From Rodentibacter sp901420285 (GTDB taxonomy: Bacteria; Pseudomonadota; Gammaproteobacteria; Enterobacterales; Pasteurellaceae): a stretch of DNA of 64,000 nucleotides. The notes beneath the pieces are model-generated. The model saw only the letters and a program-made list of their open reading frames with translations. It ran no database searches and had not been told where the DNA came from. Where the stretch lies: positions 1,426,001 through 1,490,000 of the forward strand of contig NZ_CP162010.1 in the NCBI RefSeq assembly GCF_041734645.1. Direction: 5' to 3'. Position 1 is the first letter of the stretch. The number at the start of each line of letters is the position of its first letter. The position numbers and the translations under genes are program-made. This document shows, piece by piece, positions 53,067-60,878 of this stretch.

Positions 53067-53400
53067 CTAAAATTCCTTGCGAAATGCCAACGGTGTTTTC
53101 GGCATTTCTTTCTTAAAAAATTTGCCGAAATGCGTGGCCTCTTCAAAGCCGAGTTGCCACGCGATTTCTTTGACGGATGCTTTCGTATAAGCCAACAATC
53201 GCTTGCTTTCCAATAAAATCCTTTGATTAATGAACTGTTTTGCCGTTAGCCCCGCATATTGCCGGCAGGTTTGATTCAGTGTTTTTTCGTGGCATGAAAG
53301 CGCGTCAGAGTAAAACGCCAGTTGGTGCTGTATGGAAAAATGCGTTTCCAGCAACGCATAAAATGCCTGCCAACGCTGCTTGGGGAGGTCGGGCAGGGCG
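53067..53400 (-). pseudogene. AraC-family regulator remnant (C-terminal DNA-binding domain only)
   Basis: The reverse-strand frame (53462-53067) ends with a complete AraC-type double helix-turn-helix: FINQRILLESKRLLAYT, VKEIAWQLGFEEATHFGKFFKKE and a short tail. The ligand-binding N-terminal part is missing. The first 20 or so residues are simply the reverse complement of the SDR gene, so the join lies near 53400. A DUS terminator follows, which points to a Neisseria donor. Too short to act as a normal ligand-responsive regulator. Confidence 0.75.
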
Positions 53401-54094
53401 TTTTGTGGCGAATACACCGACGACAGACAAGTTAAATAAAATTGCCGAAGAATTAACCGCACAATTCGGTATTAAAGCGTACGTTATCGCTATCGATTTA
53501 GCCGAATCTAATGCTGCCAAACGCATTTTTGAGCAAACTCAGGCGTTAGGTATTCAAGTCGATTATCTGATTAACAATGCGGGTTTGGGCGGGCATGGCA
53601 AATTTGCCGAGCGGGATTTGGCAGATGAAATGCATATGGTGCAAGTGAATATTATCGCGTTGATGGCGTTAACCAGACTGTATCTGCCGGCAATGTTAGC
53701 GCAGCAGTCAGGCCGAATTTTGAATGTTTCGTCCACAGCATTATTTATGCCCGGCCCGAAGCAGGCAGTGTACTACGCCACCAAAGCTTTCGTGACTTCA
53801 TTCAGCCAAGCCGTGGCGCAGGAAGTATCAGAAAGCGGTGTGACAGTTACGGCGCTTTGCCCTGGCGCAGTAGCAACGGGATTTGTGGCGGCTGGCAATT
53901 TGCAAGGTGTGGCCGCTTGGGATAACGCAAAATCGGTGCAATCCATGGCACAGTATGGCCACAAGACGATGATGCGCGGCGAATTGGTGGCATTTAACGA
54001 AGGAAAACTGCGTTTTATGCTGGATTGGATCATTCCGTTCCTACCACGTCGTTTGGTACTGAAAATGTCGCAAATGGCGATGGAGAAGAAATAA
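53400..54094 (+). pseudogene. Short-chain dehydrogenase, N-terminally truncated
   Basis: From about 53415 the forward frame matches classical SDRs (DKLNKIAEELTAQFGIKAY, LINNAGLGGHGKF, the catalytic S of NVSSTALFMPG, YYATKAF with Tyr and Lys, CPGAVATGF). The N-terminal Rossmann motif TGxxxGxG and first strand are absent, so NAD(P) cannot be held normally. The frame upstream (53240-53400) is antisense to the AraC remnant. One deletion seems to have removed the divergent starts of both genes. Confidence 0.8.
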
Positions 54095-54107
54095 TTTCTT
54101 TGTCATA

Positions 54108-54146
54108 AAAAATCCCCTAACGCTTTACGCGAGGGGATTTTTGTTT
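54108..54146. terminator. Bidirectional terminator between the SDR remnant and the rhodanese gene
   Basis: AAAAATCCCCT (54108-54118) pairs with AGGGGATTTTT (54132-54142) around a 13-nt loop; A and T runs serve both directions. Confidence 0.85.
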
Positions 54147-54161
54147 TTAAAGATGTGATAT

Positions 54162-54533
54162 TTATTTCAATCCTTTTTTCACTAAATCTTCATATCCGCC
54201 ATGATTGGTCACATTGGTGTAGCCGGCATTTTTTAACTCGGTCAATGCAGTTTCTGCACGGCGACCACTGCGGCAATAGAGATTAACAGGTGCGTTTTTG
54301 TCTGGACTAACTGCTTGAATGCGTGCAAGGATTTGATCGTGCGGAATGTTCACCGCATCTTGTAAATGACCTGCGTTAAATTCATCTGCAGAACGCACAT
54401 CAATCCAAACTCCTTTTGCTTTTTCAGGTTGTGCCATATTTTGTGTCGTTTGTGATGCAGTATCAGCAGAAGCAACAAAAGGCGCGCTAATCGCCGCGGC
54501 AGAAAGCACCGCTGTGAGCAATTTTTTCATCAT
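54162..54533 (-). CDS. Periplasmic rhodanese-domain protein (PspE-like)
   Basis: Single-domain sulfurtransferase exported to the periplasm. The 123-aa product has a signal peptide (MMKKLLTAVLSAAAISAPF, cleavage after ASA near residue 23) and one rhodanese domain: WIDVRSADEFNAGHLQDAVNIPHD and the active-site loop YCRSGRRAE with its persulfide cysteine. ATG 54533 has GGAG five bases upstream. Physiological substrate unknown. A single gene with a shared terminator. The 308 bp upstream hold a copy of the repeat described at 54653 and no gene. Confidence 0.88.
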   Translation of the reverse strand: MMKKLLTAVLSAAAISAPFVASADTASQTTQNMAQPEKAKGVWIDVRSADEFNAGHLQDAVNIPHDQILARIQAVSPDKNAPVNLYCRSGRRAETALTELKNAGYTNVTNHGGYEDLVKKGLK

Positions 54534-54652
54534 TCAATCTCCAATTAGGTAGAAAATAATCGTCTTACTGGTTTTAAAAACCGTATTAAGTTAATGGCCA
54601 TATTACCCTCAAATATGAAGATAATAAACTGTAAATTAAACAAAAAATAATT

Positions 54653-54700
54653 TTCTAAAAAACACCTGAAATTTTGACCGCTCTTCCGCATAAAAATCCT
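54653..54700. repeat. Partial third copy of the long repeat (copy C)
   Basis: AAAAAACACCTGAAATTTTGACCGCTCTTCCGCATAAAAA-like sequence shares the ACACCT-AAATTTTGACCGC-CTT core and the CATAAAAA that follows with copies A and B, but lacks the DUS part. It lies about 140 bp upstream of the ATPase gene. Confidence 0.55.
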
Positions 54701-54841
54701 CCCATCCTATTATTCGCCTAAAAAATAAAAATTTAACCATTTTTTCGTTTGGAAAAGTGTATAAATATAAACTTATATTGTTAGAAAAAGTGTATTCAGT
54801 GCTGTATAATTAGCCTATATCCGTTGTTTTGGAGAGGCGTT

Positions 54842-56137
54842 ATGCAGCGTAAAATCATGCAATCATTAGAAAAATGGAAACATAAAACAAACCGCAAACC
54901 ATTAATTATTCAAGGAGCAAGACAGGTAGGGAAAACCTGGGGGATGAAACACTTTGGCGAGCAATCATTTGAAAAAGTAGCGTATATCAACTTTGATAAT
55001 AATCCTCGAATGAAAACGTTATTTTCTGGCGACTATGATATTGAGCGTTTGATACTTGGTTTGAAAATTGAAAGCGGTGTCGATATTCAAGCAGAAAACA
55101 CTCTGATTATTTTTGATGAAGTACAAGAAGTCCCGCAAGCATTATCATCACTCAAATATTTTTACGAAAATGCACCTCAATTTTATATTGTCACGGCAGG
55201 CTCATTGCTTGGGGTGTCACTACATCATCAAGTCTCTTTTCCTGTCGGCAAAGTGGACTTTCTACCGCTTTATCCTATGGATTTTCACGAATTTTTAACC
55301 GCACTTGGCAAACAAGATTTGGTGAAATTGCTTGAGCTGAAAGACTGGTCGCTAATTTCAGCCATGAAAACCACCTATATTGATTTACTCCGTCTATATT
55401 ATTTTGTCGGCGGTATGCCTGAAGCGGTAAAAGTATTTATCGAAACACAAAATGTCGATGAAGTGCGTCAAGTGCAACGTAACTTATTGATGGCATATGA
55501 ACAGGACTTTTCCAAACATATTCACGATGGTCAAACCGTGCAAAAAGTGCGGTCAATTTGGGCTTCCATTCCTGAACAGCTTGCCAAAGAAAATAAAAAA
55601 TTTATCTATGCTCAGCTACAAAAAGGGGCGAGAAGCAAAGACTATGAAATTGCTCTGCAATGGCTAAAAGACAGCGGATTAGTGCATAGCGTGCCTCGTG
55701 TGAAGAAACCACATTTACCGCTTTCTGCCTATCAAGATAACGCCTTTAAATTGTATGGGTTAGATGTCGGGCTACTTGCCGCACAAAGCAATTTGGATGC
55801 CAGCGTACTGCTAGAAGGTAGCCGTATTTTTACCGAATTTAAAGGTGCTTTAACCGAACAATATGTCTTGCAACAACTGATAGCTACGCAAGAAAATCCC
55901 GTTTTTTATTGGGCGACTGAAAAAGGCACGGCAGAAATCGATTTTATTGTACAACGTAAGCAAGCTGTGATTCCGATTGAAGTCAAAGCAGAAGAAAATT
56001 TAAAAGCGAAAAGTTTGAAAGTGTATGTAGAACAATTTCAGCCCGAGCAAGCAATTCGCTTTTCAATGGCGGATTATAGGGAGCAGGATTGGATGGTGAA
56101 TGTGCCGTTGTATGGGATAGATTTTATTAGTTTATAG
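54842..56137 (+). CDS. AAA ATPase with C-terminal DUF4143 domain
   Basis: The 431-aa product has Walker A GARQVGKT (residues 25-32), Walker B LIIFDEVQE near 90, a sensor-like VTAGSLLG, the linking PLYPMDFHEFL and a C-terminal DUF4143 region that ends in a nuclease-like pattern KGTAEIDFIV ... IPIEVKA (D and ExK). The ATG follows GGAGAGGCGTT. Proteins of this class are widespread in host-associated bacteria and mostly uncharacterised; some are suspected in DNA-mobility or defence. Two AAGTGCGGT words (near 55298 and 55541) show that it has lived in a Pasteurellaceae genome. The FRG gene follows by 14 bp. Confidence 0.85.
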   Translation: MQRKIMQSLEKWKHKTNRKPLIIQGARQVGKTWGMKHFGEQSFEKVAYINFDNNPRMKTLFSGDYDIERLILGLKIESGVDIQAENTLIIFDEVQEVPQALSSLKYFYENAPQFYIVTAGSLLGVSLHHQVSFPVGKVDFLPLYPMDFHEFLTALGKQDLVKLLELKDWSLISAMKTTYIDLLRLYYFVGGMPEAVKVFIETQNVDEVRQVQRNLLMAYEQDFSKHIHDGQTVQKVRSIWASIPEQLAKENKKFIYAQLQKGARSKDYEIALQWLKDSGLVHSVPRVKKPHLPLSAYQDNAFKLYGLDVGLLAAQSNLDASVLLEGSRIFTEFKGALTEQYVLQQLIATQENPVFYWATEKGTAEIDFIVQRKQAVIPIEVKAEENLKAKSLKVYVEQFQPEQAIRFSMADYREQDWMVNVPLYGIDFISL

Positions 56138-56151
56138 TTATAGGAAGTAAA

Positions 56152-57168
56152 ATGAAAACATACGAAATTAGTAGTATTAATGAGTTGAATAATCTTATTC
56201 AAAAATTAGGAGAACCTAAACAGGGAACCACTCGTTTTTTTAGAGGGCAAGCAGACAAAAAGTGGGGCATGAATCCAAGTATCTTTAGAAAGCCATATCT
56301 TATTGAGAATGAGGATAAAATTATTAAAGATGTATTAACTAATTGTCCAGATGATTTTTTACCTACTGATACTTTGTTTGAGAAGCTGGTGAAATTACAG
56401 CATTATGGTTGTAAAACAAGGCTTTTGGATTTAACCACAAATGCTTTGGTTGCTTTATATTTTGCTTGCCATGAGAAGAAACATCATCAAACAAATGGAG
56501 AATTAATCATTTTAGACATTCCGAATGATCAAATAAAATATTTTGATAGTGACACAGTTGCTATTTTATCCGCTATTAGTGTACAACCAATGGATTTTGA
56601 AATAACAAAAAGTATTAAAGTTTCTGAAGATCAAAAAACATTAAAAGAGAATGATTATATAATTAAACAATATGAAAATATTCATAATTATGATGAAAAT
56701 AGAACTCGAATATACCAAAGCTATAATATAGATTTACCAGATGTGAATGAATATTCTAGATTAATTAAGTCAGTAGCAAGAAAAGAAGGAGAAGATGCAT
56801 TCAAACAATCATTTAATGAACAAAAAGAAATAATAAAATTGCTTCATGACGTTAGGGCAGATAAGCCAAGTTTTCGTCCTAAAATAGAATGTAGTGATTT
56901 GGAGAGAGTACTTTGTGTGAGAGCTAAACTTAATAATGCTAGAATATCACGCCAACAAGGTTGCTTTTTATTATATGGACTTGATAAAAACAAATTACAA
57001 CCTGCAAAAGTTCCTGAAGAATGGCAGCAAAAAATAGATGGTAAGAAAATTATTGTAAAAAATAAGGCTAAAATAATGGAAGAACTTAAATCCTTTGGAA
57101 TTAGCACTCAAACTTTATTTCCTGAATTAGAAAAACAAACCATAGAAATAATTGAGCGATATAAATAG
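56152..57168 (+). CDS. FRG-domain protein
   Basis: The 338-aa product carries the FRG domain: TRFFRGQADKKWGMNPSIFR (residues 27-46) and KLQHYGCKTRLLDLTTNALVALYFAC (about 85-110), with a helical charged middle part. FRG is named for its F-R-G motif; its activity is unknown, although it recurs in mobile and defence-type loci. The gene is visibly much more AT-rich than the chromosome around it, has no uptake words and follows the ATPase by 14 bp after TATAGGAAGTAAA. Co-expression is likely; a shared function is inference. Confidence 0.85.
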   Translation: MKTYEISSINELNNLIQKLGEPKQGTTRFFRGQADKKWGMNPSIFRKPYLIENEDKIIKDVLTNCPDDFLPTDTLFEKLVKLQHYGCKTRLLDLTTNALVALYFACHEKKHHQTNGELIILDIPNDQIKYFDSDTVAILSAISVQPMDFEITKSIKVSEDQKTLKENDYIIKQYENIHNYDENRTRIYQSYNIDLPDVNEYSRLIKSVARKEGEDAFKQSFNEQKEIIKLLHDVRADKPSFRPKIECSDLERVLCVRAKLNNARISRQQGCFLLYGLDKNKLQPAKVPEEWQQKIDGKKIIVKNKAKIMEELKSFGISTQTLFPELEKQTIEIIERYK

Positions 57169-57376
57169 TAAAGTAAACTAATTTCTAGTTGCAAAGGCAT
57201 ATTTCTACCTCTCAAAACTGTAGCCATCAATTTTTTATCATTTAATCTTCTTTAGGAGATGTATTTTAAGTTAGCAATTATGTTACTTACAAACACAAAA
57301 TGAGACATTCCATGAGTTTCTTTAATAGGAAATTTAAGAAGAGTTAAGGAACAAACTGTCAGATATTGAAGGTAAG
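57169..57376. other. Intergenic stretch after the FRG gene
   Basis: AT-rich sequence without a gene or clear structure that I can support. Confidence 0.5.
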
Positions 57377-57446
57377 TTGCAAAAACACCTCAAAATTTGA
57401 CCGCACTTTGTTATGAAAAAGCCGTCTGAAATTTCAGACAGCTTTT
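57377..57446. repeat. Long direct repeat, copy B, with a DUS hairpin
   Basis: 57377-57434 repeats copy A (51 of 58 bases). It holds an exact Pasteurellaceae word (GACCGCACTT) 15 bp from the Neisseria word GCCGTCTGAA (57421-57430). The latter pairs with TTTCAGACAGC to form a hairpin; the right arm has one change. Both families' uptake signals lie side by side. Confidence 0.85.
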
Positions 57447-57577
57447 ACTTTTAGCGCATCCACAATCAACTTAAACACATTGGAATACCCGCGGCGGCTG
57501 AGGTAGTAGAGGTAAAGCGGATCGTAAGTGATGGCTTATTCAGGCAACAGCTCGACCAGTTGCCCCGAATGGAGTGC
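57434..57577 (-). pseudogene. LysR-family regulator remnant (extreme C-terminus)
   Basis: Read on the reverse strand, about 45 codons match the end of a LysR effector domain: LHSGQLVELLPE, an in-frame TAA, then AITYDPLYLYYLSRRGYSN and VFKLIVDALKV. The stop codon lies inside the DUS repeat, as in intact Neisseria LysR genes with DUS terminators. The rest of the gene is gone. Confidence 0.65.
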
Positions 57578-57605
57578 TAAAAAAACCATCTTCTAAAAAT
57601 CCCCT

Positions 57606-57893
57606 TTGACATCCCCCATCTTTACCGTGTTAAACGATGAGAACCGCCATCAAATCCTGCGCGTGCTGTGGGAACACGGCAAGATGAATGTCAATGAGCT
57701 GACCGAGCATCTGCATCTGTCGCGCCCTGCGGTGTCGTACCATTTGAAAATTATGTTGCAAGCCGGTGCGGTGGCGGTGGAGCAGGTCGGCAAAGAGCGG
57801 TTTTACAGTATTGCCATGGCGGATGCGGTGGCGAGGTTGAAACAGCTTGCCGATTTGATGGCTCAAAATTGCCCGCTTTCAAAGAAATGCTGA
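57606..57893 (+). CDS. ArsR-family winged-helix regulator, ends possibly altered
   Basis: The 95-aa product is an almost complete ArsR-type winged helix: LNDENRHQILRVLWEHG, NVNELTEHLHLSRPAVSYHLKIM (recognition helix) and GKERFYSIAM (wing). No metal-binding cysteine motif is seen in the recognition helix. It starts at a TTG without a ribosome site, and the first residues may derive from a join near 57600. Its last codons overlap the old-yellow-enzyme remnant. GC-rich like Neisseria DNA. Confidence 0.65.
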   Translation: MTSPIFTVLNDENRHQILRVLWEHGKMNVNELTEHLHLSRPAVSYHLKIMLQAGAVAVEQVGKERFYSIAMADAVARLKQLADLMAQNCPLSKKC

Positions 57894-58796
57894 AAAAATG
57901 GGCGAAAGCCAGCACGCAAAACGACACGCTGCTTATCATGCAAATCAATCATGCGGGCAAACAGTCGCCTGCGGTGGTCAATAAAACGCCGCTTGCGCCG
58001 AGCGCCGTGCCGCTGGTGGGCATGGATGGCTTTATCAATCCGCCGCGTGAATTGAGTGCCGATGAAATCAACGGGCTGATTCAGCAATTCGTACAAACTG
58101 CCAAAATTGCCGAACAGGCAGGCTTTTCAGGCGTACAAATTCACGCCGCGCACGGCTATCTCATCAGCCAATTCCTCTTGCCACACCACAACCGCCGCCA
58201 AGACCAATGGGGCGGCAGCTTGGAAAACCGTATGCGCTTCCTTTTGGAAACCTACACCGCCACCCGCGCCGCTGTGGGTAAAGATTTCTTGGTGGGCGTA
58301 AAACTCAATTCGGCAGTTTTCCCAAAGGCGGTTTTGACGAAAGCAAATCGGTGCAAATGGTACAAAAACTGTCGGGAATGGGCATTGATTTTATTGAAGT
58401 TTCCGGTGGAAACTACGAAAGCCCGCAAATGCTCGCCGCCAAAGACAGCACCCGCAAACGCGAAGCCTTCTTTATCGATTACGCCGAAAAAGCCCGTGCA
58501 GTCAGCCAAGCCCGCTGATTATCACAGGAGGCTTCCGTTCACAAAGCACCATGGAAGACACACTCGCCAGCGGGCATCTGGATTTGGTCGGCGTCGCCCG
58601 TCCGTTTGCCTTAGTGCCTGATTTGGTAAACAAAATGCAAAACGGCACTTACCAGACCGTGCAAACCGACCGCATTCAAACGGGCGTAGCGTTTGTTGAT
58701 AAAAAAGCAGGCGCGATGTTGGAAATGAACTGGTATATGACGCAAATGGACTTGATCAGACAAGGCAAACAGCCTGCTCTAAAACTATCAGTTTGA
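57869..58796 (+). pseudogene. Old-yellow-enzyme family NADH:flavin oxidoreductase, truncated and frameshifted
   Basis: Three reading frames in series cover the C-terminal two thirds of an OYE-type TIM barrel: MQINHAGKQS and GVQIHAAHGYLISQFL with WGGSLENRMRF in the first, FIEVSGGNYESPQM in the second, LIITGGFRSQSTMED and LVGVARPFALVPDL in the third. The frame changes look like single-base losses near 58325 (in a CCCAAAGG run) and near 58510. About 100 N-terminal residues, including the flavin-binding start, are missing. Non-functional. GC-rich and without Pasteurellaceae uptake words. Confidence 0.85.
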
Positions 58797-58996
58797 GGCC
58801 TTCAAGCAAGCCGAAAAAACATTCGTACATAATAGGATGCTGAAATCCTAGGCGTATTTAGGGTAAACAAAAAGCATTAAGGCACGAATTCACGGACTTA
58901 GTCGTTGAGTTGAATACGTCCTCGCACTTTTTAAGTATTAACCTTTTTTCACCCGTTTAATGGCCTAATGCGTTTCCAAACCAACTATCGGCGGAC
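58797..58996. other. Non-coding stretch before the tandem array
   Basis: No gene or clear signal seen. This is the boundary between the decayed Neisseria-type DNA and the array. Confidence 0.5.
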
Positions 58997-59236
58997 TCCA
59001 ATGCGGTGCTATTTCAATAGCTCAATGCGGTGCTGTTTCGGTAGCTCAATGCGGTGCTATTTTGGTAGCTCAATGCGGTACTATTTCGGTAGTTCAATGC
59101 GGTGCTATTTCGGTAGTTCAATGCGGTGCTGTTTCGGTAGCTCAATGCGGTGTTATTTCGGTAGTTCAATGCGGTGCTGTTTCGGCAGCTCAATGCGGTG
59201 CTATTTCGATAGTTCAATGCGGTGCTATTTTGACAC
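58997..59236 (+). repeat. Tandem array of 10 x 24 bp units built on CAATGCGGTGCT
   Basis: Ten head-to-tail units without spacers; consensus YTCAATGCGGTGCTRTTTCG plus GTAG. Eight units hold the exact 12-mer; unit 4 has GTAC and unit 7 GTGTT. Changes are mostly transitions. Because 24 is divisible by three, the array stays open in several frames (8-residue repeats such as SSMRCYFG forward and RNSTALNY reverse). These frames have no ribosome site or domain and are not called as genes. Confidence 0.95.
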
Positions 59237-59372
59237 GCCAACGAATAGTTTTTTAACGCAGCTTAAAACAGGTCGGAATGAAATCGTAAAACTCGAGCGC
59301 AAAAATAAGATAAACCCGAGCTAAGAAATTTCGGCGATAAAACCTAAACCCTTGGCGCGTTTTCATAAGCTT
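59237..59372. other. Spacer between the array and the ghxP promoter
   Basis: No gene or repeat seen beyond the end of the array. Confidence 0.5.
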
Positions 59373-59409
59373 AAGCAAACGTTTACATCTGATATTGTTA
59401 CTGTAAAAT
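59373..59409 (+). promoter_or_regulatory. ghxP promoter with a PurR box over the -35
   Basis: AAGCAAACGTTTACAT (59373-59388) fits every fixed position of the PurR operator ANGCAANCGNTTNCNT. TTTACA inside it (59382-59387) can serve as -35, with TAAAAT (59404-59409) as -10 at 16 bp. PurR with hypoxanthine or guanine would block this promoter. Confidence 0.8.
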
Positions 59410-59455
59410 AGCGCGTCTTTCGATCTTGATTGACTTACTTTTAGAGGCGTTATTT

Positions 59456-60772
59456 ATGATTAGTTTAGAAAAAACCTTTGAATTGCAAAAACGCGGTTCA
59501 ACGGTGCGGCAGGAAATTATCGCAGGGTTAACCACCTTTTTGGCCATGGTGTATTCCGTCATTGTTGTACCGAATATGTTGAGTACCGCCGGCTTTCCGG
59601 CGGAATCGGTGTTTATCGCCACCTGTTTGGTGGCCGGTTTGGGCTCGATTTTAATCGGTTTATGGGCGAATGCGCCGATGGCCATCGGTTGCGCGATTTC
59701 TTTAACCGCATTCACCGCTTTTAGTTTAGTTATCGGACAGGGCGTATCCATTCCGGTGGCGCTCGGTGCAGTGTTCTTGATGGGGGTTGTGTTCACCTTA
59801 ATTTCGGCTACAGGCATTCGAGCTTGGATTTTGCGTAATTTGCCGTCCAGCATCGCGCAAGGCGCGGGTATCGGTATCGGATTATTTTTATTGTTAATTG
59901 CGGCCAACGGCGTGAGTTTAGTCGTGAGTAACCAAGCCGGTTTACCGGTGAAGCTCGGCGATTTCACCTCATTTCCGGTGATGATGTCGTTAATCGGCTT
60001 GGCATCCATTGTCGGTCTTGAAAAAATGCAAGTGAAAGGCGGAATTTTATGGGTCATCATCGCCATTACAATCGTGGGAATCATTTTCGATCCAAACGTA
60101 AAATTTAGCGGCGAAGTGTTTAAAACGCCGACTTTCGGCGAAAATTCCTTATTTTTGCAACTTGATTTACAAGGCGCATTGCAACCGGCCATTTTGCCCG
60201 TGGTGTTCGCGCTTGTGATGACCGCCGTATTTGATGTGACCGGCACCATTCGCGCGGTAGCCGGCCAAGCTAACTTGCTTGATAAAGACGGGCAAATCAT
60301 CAACGGCGGTAAAGCTCTGACTTCTGATTCCGTGAGTAGCTTATTCTCCGGCTTATTCGGCACCGCACCGGCGGCGGTATATATAGAGTCCGCTGCGGGC
60401 ACCGCATCGGGCGGCAAAACCGGTATTACGGCGATTGTGGTCGGCGTGTTGTTCTTATTAATGTTATTCTTCCAGCCGTTAGCTTTCTTAGTGCCGGGCT
60501 ACGCGACCGCTCCGGCGTTAATGTATGTAGGGCTATTAATGTTAAGCAATGTTAGCAAGTTAGACTTCGATGATTTTGTCGGCGCCATGAGCGGCTTGAT
60601 TTGCGCGGTATTTATTGTGCTTACTGCAAACATCGTAACCGGTATTATGCTCGGTTTTGCCGCCTTAGTGATTGGGCGCATTGTGAGCGGCGATATCAAA
60701 CGTTTGAACCTCGGCACCGTTTTAATTAGCATCGCGTTAGTCGCGTTTTATGCCGGCGGTTGGGCGATTTAA
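59456..60772 (+). CDS. ghxP: Guanine/hypoxanthine permease GhxP (NCS2/AzgA type)
   Basis: Proton-driven importer of purine bases in the inner membrane. The 438-aa product follows E. coli GhxP (YjcD) nearly along its length: KRGSTVRQEIIAGLTTFLAM, CAISLTAFTAFSLV, GTGIGIGLFLLLIAANG-like AGIGIGLFLLLIAANG, AVFDVTGTIRAVAGQANLLD, AAVYIESAAGTASGGKTG and the end FYAGGWAI. About 12-14 membrane segments. The frame opens at 59426, but ATG 59456 follows AGAGGCGTTATTT. The PurR box upstream supports purine transport. Confidence 0.93.
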   Translation: MISLEKTFELQKRGSTVRQEIIAGLTTFLAMVYSVIVVPNMLSTAGFPAESVFIATCLVAGLGSILIGLWANAPMAIGCAISLTAFTAFSLVIGQGVSIPVALGAVFLMGVVFTLISATGIRAWILRNLPSSIAQGAGIGIGLFLLLIAANGVSLVVSNQAGLPVKLGDFTSFPVMMSLIGLASIVGLEKMQVKGGILWVIIAITIVGIIFDPNVKFSGEVFKTPTFGENSLFLQLDLQGALQPAILPVVFALVMTAVFDVTGTIRAVAGQANLLDKDGQIINGGKALTSDSVSSLFSGLFGTAPAAVYIESAAGTASGGKTGITAIVVGVLFLLMLFFQPLAFLVPGYATAPALMYVGLLMLSNVSKLDFDDFVGAMSGLICAVFIVLTANIVTGIMLGFAALVIGRIVSGDIKRLNLGTVLISIALVAFYAGGWAI

Positions 60773-60821
60773 TTCATAAGAAAAAAGCGAAGTTATCCTT
60801 CGCCTGACAAAGCGGTAAAAA

Positions 60822-60862
60822 AATGACCGCCCTTAGATTTGAAGGGCGGTCATTCTTTTTTA
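60822..60862 (+). terminator. Rho-independent terminator of ghxP
   Basis: AATGACCGCCCTT (60822-60834) and AAGGGCGGTCATT (60842-60854) form a 13-bp perfect stem with a CTTTTTT tail. A smaller GCGAAG/CTTCGC hairpin precedes it at 60787. Confidence 0.9.
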
Positions 60863-60878
60863 GCCGTTCAAGGATTTA

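Noticed and set aside
53240..53400. N-terminal part of an SDR protein starting at 53240
   Set aside because: This part is antisense to the AraC domain and lacks the Rossmann motif; it is a product of the deletion join.
58997..59236. CRISPR array
   Set aside because: Units are contiguous 24-bp repeats without unique spacers and there are no cas genes.
58968..59324. Open frames of 60-118 residues through the tandem array on both strands
   Set aside because: They stay open only because the unit is 24 bp and stop-free; several frames are open at once, and none has a ribosome site or domain.
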